This document shows, piece by piece, positions 12,901 through 23,037 of a stretch of 64,000 nucleotides of DNA (its first letter is position 1; every line of letters begins with the position of its first letter). The position numbers and the translations under genes are program-made. This DNA comes from Lanius collurio. Lineage: Eukaryota > Chordata > Aves > Passeriformes > Laniidae. The stretch lies in contig JACBWW010000021.1 in the NCBI GenBank assembly GCA_020086605.1, positions 3,504,803 to 3,568,802 of the forward strand, given 5' to 3'. The notes under the pieces are model-generated. The model made no database searches, had not been told where the DNA came from, and saw only the letters and a program-made list of their open reading frames with translations.

Positions 12901-15900
12901 GCATAATCACGTTAAAAAGGCTTTAGCCCAAAACCCCCTTTTCAGTTTTCTTAAAATCAGAACTAGATTTGTTTCCAAAAATCAACTGAATAAAACTTAA
13001 CCTGCTATTCCCGTGAAATCATCCTGTTTAGTTTTTATAAACTGGCACATTTTTCAGAAAACAAATGTCTAGCAAAAATGCTGGGCAGATGGGAATGTAG
13101 CCTTTCTATATGCAGAACCAGGAGCTAAAACACAGAAGACTGAGGAGACAGACTGGACTGAGACAAAAAAGGGCTGCAGGGAGACAGGTGGTGAAGAGGC
13201 TGAGAGAAGAAGTGAGGCTCTGCTCTGATTCTGCCCAGATAGAATTATCTTTACAATGGTATGGAAAAGGAAGATTTTTTAAAAATCCATTCCAATATGA
13301 TGCAAGCGCACCCCACTGAATATTTGCATAGCACATATTTAGAGTACATAACTCCCAAAAGTCCCTAAAAGAACACTGGCATTTTTTTCAGCCATTAATC
13401 TAATGCTGACACTATGCTAAGGTTACTCTCACTTTTTCTAGAATACAGAATGCTTGGCCTGCAGCCACCAGAGGCAATGCATTGATCTGATCAGACTCTT
13501 CAGACAGAAATGCTCTGAGGACATTACTGATAAATTAGTGGAGTTTATGGCTGATCACACCCATAACACATATAAAGCAGTGCAAATTAGATCAGTGTAC
13601 AGCTGACTAAGTTCAGACAAGAAGCTGATCAATGCAGAATCATTTGTTTACAAAAGGTTTTTGTTTTAGAAACACATTTGTATTCCTTTTCCTGAAGCAT
13701 GTCAGTCAGAGACTGGTGTACAGCATGTAACAAGTCTCCCACATTATTTTTCCTTGTCAGAAGTAAAAGGAGCTCACGAGTTGCTGCTCCCTTGCTTACG
13801 TGTGTCACATCCTCCACAGTGAGCAGGGGCAGGTCCTGCAGCAGGCCCTGGAACTGCTTGCAGCTGGGGGAGTCTCTGATGCGCAGGGCGCGCTGGCACA
13901 GGGACAGGCGGTGCCCAGTGCGCACAGCCGGGTCTGCCAGCCCTCTGCGGATGCAGCCAATGGCCTGGCAAAGAGCAAGGGGACAAACAACAACTTACAG
14001 ACATCTCTGCACACCTGTCTGTTCAAAGAGCAATTGATTGAAGGAGCACAAACGTGAGTGTAAAAACGAGCACACAGGACAGGGCCACCTTGCCAACTGA
14101 TGTAGTGGAGTTCTAACCAACAAGTAACATTTTGCACAAGGAGGCTTCTGGATTCAAATTTACACTAGTACAGTAAAAAAAAGTCCTCTTCATTTCTACT
14201 AATCAGTATAAGATTAAGGAAGTGGATTAATTTTCCTAGGAGAAACTGTCTGTCTGACCTTGGGGTTCCTACCAATATCTGCATTTTTAGGAGACTCTAC
14301 TCCACTGTTCTTTCCATAAGAAATATTTTTTAAAATGTTTTCAGACAGTGTTTCAGGCAGTGTTTCCAGCTTTCCAGCAGCAGTGGTGAAGATACCTTCT
14401 TAGTGTTTTTCAAGTGCTGATGTAAATTCAGAGCCAGCCGATCCCACCATCTCCCTCTGCTGTCAGCACAATACACATCCTGGGCCAGGAGGCTCTGCAG
14501 CTGCTGCACTGCTTCCTGTAGCAACGGGATTGTACCTTTATTAGTGGGTTACAAAACCAAGTTCAAGCTAGCTTGTCACTTTCCCTTCTAATTAGTGAAT
14601 ACTATAGAAACTTTGTCTCTGGACAATCCAAACCTACTTTTTACTCCACTACCCAACATACCTGTTTCAGATGCATACGTGTATCTTAAAAACACTAGAA
14701 TAGAGATATTTTTATGTAAACTTAAAAGTTAGCTGCCAAAAATATAGTATTTTTATCCTTTCTGTATTCCTTACTATATATGAAAAACATTTAAGTATTA
14801 CTTGCTGCTTTTTTGCAAAGGTGAAGTCTTCAGAATCATCTGATTTAACATGTAAATCAAAGGCCTTCGGAGATGTTAGCCCCTAAGGAAAAGGCAAGGA
14901 ATTCTGGAAGACTTCTCTTTCAAAACTTATCTTATTTAAATCTAGTGAAACACAGGTATCTTTAAATAATGAAACAAGCATATCTCAGCAATAGTCTTAC
15001 AGTGTATTATGTATGGTAAATCTTCAACGCATAAGCAGAAATCAAAAAATTTTAACTTTCTAGAGCAGCACAAAAAAGGGATCTTTCCCCTTAAAAGTAA
15101 CTTGTTACTAGAACTGTAGCAAGCCCTGGCAAACACTACCACCATTTTCCAGCCATATCAGAAATGTAAATTGATGTACAAAAATTAAGCACATATTCCT
15201 ATTCACCACTTTACCTTATACTTGTGAAGTCTCTGCAGAATTTCAACTCCTTGAGAAAGGATTCTTGTGTACACCCAGCCAACTGTGAAACATCGTAGGT
15301 AATCAGGTAAAACTCTGTGATAGCTGAAAAATAAGAGTAGCTCAGATAATTTAATTACAGCCCTATAAATTAATAAAATTCTTTTACTAAGAATACTTAC
15401 ATCTAAAGCACTTACAAAAACTAAATGCCTCATATATCCAAACTGACATGAAATGAGTATCCCAGCTGCAAAGTCAAGAACCCAAAGGAAAGGCAATAGT
15501 TTGCCTTAGGGAGCAGATGCAAGCTGCACTTGCACAGCACAGCACATTTTAGTCAACACCAGTGGAATTATCAGTTAATCAGTTTTACAACAAATGCAAA
15601 CCAGCAACTTATAACATCATATTTTGTTACCAACTTATTCTCATAAGTCAGAAGTTTAACTTCAGAAATAAAGAACAAAAGAAAAAGTCTAGAAAAGGAA
15701 TTTCCTGCCATAAAAGAAGACTAGTATCTTTTCAGTAGGCACCTCTGTGTTTCAGGACAAAGTCTTTTGAATGTCTTATTCAAATCAAAATAGATTTTTC
15801 TACTGTCTTCAGTGTGAAATGGAACAGACCTCCAAATGACCCTCTATGAATATTATTTTAAATCAGTTCGCATACAACTGAATATCATGCCAAACATAAG

Positions 15901-18900
15901 GCTTTAACTTGTGGTGTATCATTAAGCCAGAAAAAAAATAATTAAAAGAAAAACTGATGAAGAACACTTCATATTCAATATACGCTTGTTCAGTTCTGAT
16001 ATTCAGTAACGTTTCCTGAGTAACACCCACTTGGAAATCTAAAGACATTAAAAACCCAGCCTGTTTTCCCATAACATTTGCAACATCCTTTTGTCCACAG
16101 TCAATTTTAATTTCTGCTTATTGACATTTGTTTGAAAGTCATAAAAAAAAACTATGACAAGCGAAAAATAAGGCCGTTGTTCACCTGCACTGGCACATAA
16201 AACAGAAGTGTTTCAGTGCTTTATCCATGCCTGCCAACTCTTTCCCAAGATTTTATAAAAAACGTCTTTTCATACAGTAACTTAAAAGCTAAACAAACAA
16301 TCAGGAAGTTCCCAGCTTTCAAGAACATTAAAGTCTCTAGCGTTATCAGGCTTAAATAACATAAGCCTCTCTCAAAAGGAAAAGTACCCAAGGTAAGATA
16401 ATACACTTAACAGTTTCCTGTGAACACTAGGCCAGTTTCCAGTTCACTACCTCAAAGAGGGATGATTCTTCAGTTCGCTCCAGGTTTCTTTAGCACACAA
16501 ATATATCTGATTAGCTTCTTCCCAGTTCCCATTTACCATTGCAGTGGCTATATCATTTGACAGATGAACAGCAGTTGCATACCTGTGGTAAAAAAACACA
16601 ACTTTATTAAGCTCAAAAAGCATCTATAGCTGAAAGAAATAAATTCTTTCCCTTCCAGTCACAAAGACATTAAACCATGTAACCATCTTTATTCTTAATC
16701 TTGTAGGATTAGCAGAGTTTAAACTAGCAGGGCACATGATGTTTAAATTTCCATAATTCTAGAGAATATCATTTCTGTTTAGCTTCTAAGCAGCACAGCA
16801 AATGAAGAAACAGCTTTCATCATGAAGCAAATAAATATGCGATTTTGGCTCGAAATGCAAGCCACTATGAATTACAAGTCCTACCTCAATACAAAATTGT
16901 ATTTAAAATCATTGCAAAATTAACACTTCTACATATACACACCTGGAATTCTACATTTAGAGTTCTTATTTGCCTGTACAAGTGCTGCAGTAAAGCTTTT
17001 CTAGAAATGAATATATTCCCAAGCTGCCAAAGCTCTCCCTACCTGACAAGATCCTCTCTGTCCTGGAAGACCTGTGTTTTCCTGCTTACTGTGTAACTGG
17101 GGAACACCATATGCCCCATGTTAGCCCTAAGGACTGTGGAGAGCAGGCCAGCTTCTTCCTCCTCCAGTGACTCAGGCAGTGAAAACAGCAGCAGAACTCG
17201 AGAAAAGACAGCCCGAGGGCCTTTGCAGACCCTGACACATTTTCCAGCCAGGTCCTTCACCCTGGAAGGACAAAAAAATTTATTATAACAAATGGTTTTT
17301 ACCATCACTTGTAAAAACTAAAATATACTGAATGATGTATGAGAATAACTTTTTTTTCAAGCCAGTTAATGCATAAACTTGATTTTCCTTGAAAGAAGCA
17401 GAGAGATTATAGTCTAGTAGTTACTTTGACTCACTGTGAATTGAAATATAATGCTACCCTTTCTTATTAATAAATTTACTAAATGCATTCCTCTCTTGAA
17501 AAGGCATTGAGATTTCAGTCATTTGAAGTAAAACTTCCTTTCACCTTCAAAGTGTAAATGTAAGCATTTACCTTTTTAAAATCACTGTCCCAACACCAGC
17601 CTGACATCTACTGAAGATCGAACGCTGCTTTGACAACCTCAGAAAATCATCCACAAGTTGCTGTTTCTGAGCGTTTGGGTTTGGCAAGTGAAAGATCTTT
17701 GCCAGTGTTTTTAGCTCAGGGGCTGAAAGCAAATCCAAACCTTCACACAGGTCTTCCAATTCAGATTCTAAAAGTAAAATTATCCACATATATTCATTCT
17801 GTGTTACACACATACACTCAAGCAACAGCTCACAGTACATTCATACAACCTAGTACTAATCTAATGATTTAGGTTCTTCAAAAATGTAGTATCAATGCTA
17901 ACTGGTTCACCCTGAAATTCTTCTGGATCTTCTTCTGGACCTTTTCACAGATCTACTTTGAGGGAATATAATAATCAGAAAAAGAACACCCTTTACAACT
18001 TCAAAACAACAGCAAAGATTAAAAAAATCTGTTAAATTAAAAAAAAAAAATGCTGTTCAGAGAAACTGGTCTTCTCTATTATCTAATTTGCACTATTTGT
18101 ATTTTCACAAGACCACCCATCTACCTGAAGCCTTTATTCTGCTCCTCTATTCTCTTCCCAAGGCATGGACAAGCATGTAGTGCATTGAAATCTAACGTGA
18201 CAAAACCGCAGATTTTATTTGTGGTAATTTGAAGGTTAATTGATGCTGGCCTTACCTGTTTGTAGAAATCTGGCTTCAGCCAGTTCTTCAATTATTGGTG
18301 ACAAATCCACACTTATCTCTTCATACTCTATTTTGTTCACCTTTAACCAGCTCAGCTTGCGTTGAAAAAGTCTCACATATAATTTCTGCCCACCAACTGC
18401 AAATTTTATTTAAAGCAGGGAAGGATAAAAAGAACAGTAAATTCTCAACACAGTACTAGGCAGAATCACCACCTTAACCAGAAAAATTACTTTGATGCAG
18501 GTACTCTCTAAAACACATTTTAAATCTCCCCATGGTTCTACAAGCAGACTTGGTAAAATACCAGGACTTACCTTTCCAAGTAATTAATAAGTTTATTAGA
18601 ATCTTTAAGTTTTGTAGGTGGAAAAGTATTACAACATATTTTGTAGGTAATGTACATTACTAAAATTCATTTTGACATGCTTACCCTTTAAGAAATATTT
18701 CATTTTAAAGAAAAAGACAACTTCATTTTTCAACCCTAGATATTGTGATGTTAAATAGGTCTTTTTGCTTTTTTAAACAGTCATTCAATAACCAAATATT
18801 TCATGCTGGGGAACAAAAGAAGCTGCAGTCTGACAGAATAATGTAATCACAGAACACCTCTCTGTGCAGTATTCTTCAGATTCTTATTTTTCCGAAGATA

Positions 18901-21111
18901 AGCCTAATTTTACAAATATGTCTACTGAAAACAACGAGAAAAAACCTCCTACTCATTTGATTTTATCAGGGAAATATTCTTTTAAAGTACCTTTTAAAAA
19001 GATGTTTTAAATACTAACGATGCTGAAATTCAACAAAATAGCCTATTAAATTTTAGCTGAAAATAGTCTAGCTATTGTTACTACATTCAACAACCTTCTG
19101 AATACTTAATTCAACCCCCATTAACTTCTAAATTTTTCACCCATCTGCTGCTGCTGCTTAACTGAAACTGATCATTAATAAAAAGACACTGAAACGCTAC
19201 CAGACCTAGGTATACTTAAGAAATGGCAGATAAACATTAAATGTTTATTTAACAATTCTCCTGTCCTTCGAAGGCTTTTTCAGCCTTTTCTTTTATAGAA
19301 CTTTTCCAGGATCAATTCACTGACAGAACTACATTCAGATATATAAGCCTGTCATTTTCTCTGTGGGATTATAACTTCTTTAGAGTCTGTGCCCAGTTTT
19401 TATCATTCTGGAGAAAGGAAAAAAGGTTAACACATGGACATTCTTTCCCCACACCATGGAAGTGACCAAACTAGGGCTGCAATAATAATTACATAAACTT
19501 ACACTCACTCACATTATTCACTGAAGAATGGTAGACATTTCAGCAGAAAATAATTGAATACTAAGCAGGCACTATGGGATTTTCTATGTTATGACAACTG
19601 AAACGACGACACTTGCTTAGGTAGAAATTTCTAATGTGGGACAGATACTCATTTACTTGATCTTTTAAAGTAAAGGAGCTTCTTCCCTTAAGGAATTAAT
19701 CAAATTAAATTATCAATTCATACAGCACTTCTCACATAAAACTATGTAATAATGCTCTCTACAACAGCTAATGTGGAAACGCATTTTTCTAAAAAAAGAT
19801 ACCTGATAATTTGTAGAACTTGGTTATAATGATCAAATCTTGCTCATTAAATAGTCTGATGTCATCTTCATTCTCCAATACTGCTCGCAGCACTACTAAA
19901 AAATTCTGGAGGTAGTATGGGTGACCAGGAGAACTGGGTACAGAGAGAAGCTCATCTATTTTGCCTAGAATGTCCCCAGTGGAATCTTGAGATTCTACCT
20001 TTTCCACAATTTCTAACGAAGTATGGTCCATGTCATTCTTAAAGTCTTCAAGAACTTCCACAGGAAGTACCTCTACATTGTCCCTACCACAGCAATCTTC
20101 TGTCCCACAGTTCCCTTCTGTCTTTGAAGAAGGAGTAACTTTACTGTGAGGCTGAGTCTCGACTTCCAAATTACTGGATGGCTCAGCTGAAGTATGGATG
20201 CCTAGAGCTGTTTCAAACTCATCAGGACTAAGTACCACACCTTCAGATCTGCTTTCTGCTTTGGTGCTCCTTGTACCAGATGGGAACCTTTTGTCATTAC
20301 TGTTACCAGCCAGTAAAGGTACCTGAACCGTATCCACAAGGTCTTCTTGATTACATTTGTTTATTTTGCTTTGAAATTCAGGTTCCCTCTTTGAAAAATT
20401 TTGTTCTTGATGCTCTCTCTGTGAAGGCTGATTTTCTTTCTGAGAACTCTGCCCAGCATCAATCTCATCATCATCATCGTCGTGTGCTGCAGCACTTCTA
20501 CAGGCACTGTGAACAGCTGGAGGTGAAGAGTCGATCTCTTCATACAGGACCTGTTTTTCTCCCTGGAGACAACGTCTTCTGGACAGTTTCGAAGACAAGC
20601 TTCCCAAGGAGACTATTTTAACTGTTTGAGCCTGTGATTCATTGTTAACACTAAGGACTGAACTATTCTTGCTAAAATAAGGACTAGTCTGTTGTGCTGC
20701 ACTCCCTCCTGCTTTTGATAAATTACTTTTGGAAGGATTTGTTTCTAGATTGAAGAGGTTTTTTGAAAAATATGAGCTGGAAGTATTGCTCAGATTTGCA
20801 GCTGGGGGACTCTTATTCCTAAAAGAATTCAGTGTAGCATCAATGGCACCAATCTCACCACAGTTTCTCTGACATGTTTCATCAATGTGCTTATTTATTC
20901 CATATCTTGGCACCAATTGCCCACACATGGGACAGCTAATTTTGGTAGGGGGGACATTATTGAAAAAGAAAGTAATAGAGGATGATGCTGAAGGTGTAGA
21001 TGGTGTTCGTGTAGTTTCCACTTTTTCTGTTGTTTCTTTTTTCTTCTTATTTTTACTGAGTGACAAACTTGTTTGGGATCTTTTGATTCCTGAAGACCTA
21101 GCTTCTGCCAT
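6970..21111 (-). CDS. FAN1: FAN1, FANCD2/FANCI-associated nuclease 1 (complete coding exons)
   Basis: A 5' flap endo/exonuclease for interstrand crosslink repair and repeat-tract stability. Exons in coding order: 21111-19803, 18396-18256, 17767-17572, 17261-17043, 16582-16451, 15323-15215, 14882-14802, 14515-14396, 13964-13800, 12871-12709, 10079-9976, 8618-8424, 8042-7914, 7107-6970 (TGA). They sum to 3201 nt, 1066 aa (human 1017), and every phase closes. Residues 60-80 form a UBZ4 zinc finger (C60, C63, H75, C80). SPYF at 143-146 matches the MLH1-binding box. A SAP motif lies near 494-525, a helical TPR-like region at about 600-880 and VRR_NUC at about 900-1050. Predicted metal site: E883 in GEGST, D1009 in LPDLL, E1024 and K1026 in VEVKG, at the spacing of human E834, D960, E975, K977. 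MPHOSPH10 lies upstream on the same strand. The 5' UTR exon was not resolved. Confidence 0.97.
10690..11385 (+). mobile_element. CR1 LINE fragment (reverse transcriptase part and 3' end)
   Basis: It lies in a FAN1 intron, in the orientation opposite to FAN1. Broken CR1 ORF2 translation is visible in shifting frames: [31 protein letters not shown] and [12 protein letters not shown]. These are followed directly by the CR1 3' tail (TGGAGTCTCCCTC, GGTTGGACCACATGACC, GGTCCCTTCCAACC), so the middle of the RT is deleted. The element is degenerate and not mobile. Confidence 0.88.
11386..11477. repeat. AT-rich ATGTATA-type simple repeat between two CR1 copies
   Basis: Irregular TATG/CATA and TATATA repeats follow the 3' end of the first CR1 copy and precede the second. 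Similar AT-rich, TACATA-like sequence recurs at about 10380-10600 and 11680-11830 in the same intron. Confidence 0.5.
11478..11662 (+). mobile_element. CR1 LINE 3' fragment
   Basis: Matches the CR1 3' end: AAGCACTGGCATAGGCTGCC, GAGACTGTGGAGTCACCCTC, then GGTTGGACAAGGTGACCCCC and a terminal TCTGTGATC. It has the same orientation as the neighbouring copy but is a separate insertion, because both carry the 3' end. Confidence 0.85.
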
Positions 21112-21489
21112 TACAAAACTTCACAACAATTACATGGCTCAGACAACTCCATTCAGGCCATATTTCTTTATTCTGTAATACTTAAAAGACTTTTCTTGGC
21201 TTTTCCTTTCCCATCTGTAATCCTCTGACATGCCTTCAAGAAAAAAAATACATTGAATGAATGGTCTTCTAAGGCACTAGAGGCAACCAAGGTATAGAAG
21301 TAGAAAAGTCAAGCAACCCTTAACTTAAAATGCTACTGTCCTTTAGCTTGCCTCACCAGGCAGGGAAGCACACCACAGGAAAGCTGAGCACTGCAGGTGC
21401 CTTTAAATGGCTTAAAAAATAGAAAATTAATCTCAAATCTGCATTTACATCAGCAAGCGAACCTGGAATTCAAATATGCAAGTCCTCTA
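21112..21489 (-). other. FAN1 5' UTR / first-intron region
   Basis: AT-rich sequence between the FAN1 ATG and an upstream CR1. A minus-strand acceptor-like T-rich tract ending in AG near 21238 (cttgaag) could begin the 5' UTR part of the ATG exon. No further coding sequence is seen. Confidence 0.35.
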
Positions 21490-21728
21490 ATTTTCACAGA
21501 ACAGTCAAGGTTGGAAGGCATCTCTGGAGATCATCCAGTCCAAACCCCCTGCCCAGGCAGGATCACCTGGAGCAGTTAACAGAGAGAAAGCATCCAGGTG
21601 GGTCTGGAATGTCTCCAGAGAGGGAGACTCCATGGCCACCCTGGGCAGCTCTGCCCCCCTCAGTGTGAAGTTCTTCCTCATGCTGAGGTGAAACTTTGTC
21701 TTGTTTGCTACTGAGACACTATTTTCGG
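21490..21728 (-). mobile_element. CR1 LINE 3' fragment
   Basis: Read on the minus strand it gives the CR1 ORF2 C-terminus (KFHLSMRKNF, MESPSLETFQTHLDAF) and the 3' tail ending in CTTCCAACCTTGACTGTTC. It lies between the FAN1 CpG island and the FAN1 coding start, in the same orientation as FAN1. Confidence 0.88.
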
Positions 21729-22090
21729 TGCCAAGCACCCGTTTCCAGAGCACACGGGGCTGCCCTGCAGCCCTCACGGCTGCTGTGCCTGCCCGAGCCC
21801 GTGGTGCGGCCGGGCCGAGCTCTGCCAGGGCCGGGGCGCCAGGCCGCTCTCCAGGTGTTCCGGACGGCGGGGCCCGCGTTCCCGAGTCATTCCAGGGGCT
21901 GCCATCCAAACGTGCCCGCCCTTCACCGGCCTGCCCCGCTCCCGCCAGGGCCCCTCCCCGCGCCGAGACCCACCCCGGCCGCCCGTACCCCTGGGGACAG
22001 GAGCCCAGGCGGAGCCCTCCGCAGCCCGCCCGGCCCAGCCTCCCGCCCTTTTCCACGCACCGGCGCCGCAGCCGCGCGTCTCTGCCGGGG

Positions 22091-22345
22091 CCGTGCGGGC
22101 CAGACCGCGCCGTGAGGGGCCGGGCCGGGGCCGGGCGGGCCAGACCGCGCCGTGAGGGGCCGGGCCGGGGCAGTGAGGGGCTGGGCCAGGGCCGTGAGGG
22201 CCAGACCGCGCCGTGAGGGGCTGGGCCAGGGNNNNNNNNNNNNNNNNNNNNNNNNNNNNNNNNNNNGGGCCAGACCGCGCCGTGAGGGGCTGGGCCAGGG
22301 CCGTGAGGGCCAGACCGCGCCGTGAGGGGCCGGGCCGGGGCCGCC
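22091..22345. repeat. GC-rich minisatellite in the FAN1 CpG island
   Basis: Units of about 20 bp alternate in a 40-bp higher-order pattern. The landmark CAGACCGCGCCGTGAGGGGC occurs at about 22101, 22141, 22202, 22271 and 22311, separated by a variable GGGCC(G/A)GGGCCGTGAG-like unit. The array is interrupted by an assembly gap, so its true copy number is unknown. Confidence 0.85.
22232..22266. other. Assembly gap (35 N)
   Basis: A run of 35 undetermined bases inside the minisatellite. The real missing length may differ from 35 because the same repeat lies on both sides. Confidence 0.99.
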
Positions 22346-22499
22346 GCCGCGCCCCGCCCGCCAGCAGGCCTGAGCAATGCAGCGCCGATGGCGGGCAGCG
22401 CGCTCTGCACGCTCCCTCACGCACAGCGAGATCCATTGTCAACACCGTGCCCTCTTCAGATTTAAAATTTCCTTTTATGACAACGCATGGAAAACAGCT

Positions 22500-22612
22500 G
22501 AGGTCCACAGGGGCATAACAACCCTGTGCCATGTACTCTGGGAGGACCCTGCTTGAGCAGGGAGGTTGGACCAGATGACCCCACTGTGGTCCCTTCCAAC
22601 CCGAACCTGGGA
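22500..22612 (+). mobile_element. CR1 LINE 3' tail fragment
   Basis: CCTGTGCCATGTACTCTGGG, then TTGAGCAGGGAGGTTGGACC, AGATGACCCCACTGTGGTCC and CTTCCAACCC form the CR1 3' end. It closely resembles the end of the copy at 10.69-11.38 kb. It sits between the MPHOSPH10 3' end and the FAN1 CpG island. Confidence 0.85.
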
Positions 22613-23037
22613 CTCAGTCTTTAGTCTAAGCCATTTCCCAGCTCTGGGTTCCCAACAGGCTTCAAAACCTTGTGTGTCCTCCTCTTTCCCCATCACGGTT
22701 TCAAAATATAATTTCTGTAACTTAAATGCCTGGATAGGGTCTTCAATAAATGCAGTTACTCCTGCTACAGCTACGGAGCTATTACAACAGCAGATACAAA
22801 GCTATGGGCTATAGCTAAGAGAGACTGTACAGTCATATCTGCCCACAACAAAAACCTTTCTTTTAGGAACAAATCAGAGTTCTATGGTAGAAAATATAAG
22901 TAAAATCTACAGGAAACTGTCTGAACATCATCTCACAAGCTCACACAGCCTTTTAAAGATCAACACAAAATAAAACCTACTCAAATTTGGAAAAAAAACC
23001 TTAATATTTACAAGATGCAACATATAAAAAAGGTAAA
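22613..23037 (-). other. MPHOSPH10 3' UTR / intergenic spacer
   Basis: AT-rich sequence downstream of the MPHOSPH10 stop. No canonical minus-strand AATAAA was found close to the stop, so the polyadenylation site is not resolved. Nothing else is recognisable. Confidence 0.4.

Larger units (their letters stand above)
21740..22400 (-). promoter_or_regulatory. CpG island, likely FAN1 promoter and first noncoding exon
   Basis: Very GC- and CpG-rich sequence, sharply different from the AT-rich flanks, lies 0.6-1.3 kb upstream of the FAN1 ATG. It starts about 640 bp past the stop of MPHOSPH10 on the same strand. No TATA box was seen. The exact start site and the donor of exon 1 could not be fixed. 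The long open frames through it in several phases come from base composition and the tandem repeat, not from genes. Confidence 0.7.

Noticed and set aside
21505..22532. Long open frames on both strands across the FAN1 CpG island (up to 301 codons)
   Set aside because: They run through the GC-rich minisatellite and the N gap in several phases at once and include translated CR1 sequence. Composition and the repeat explain them.
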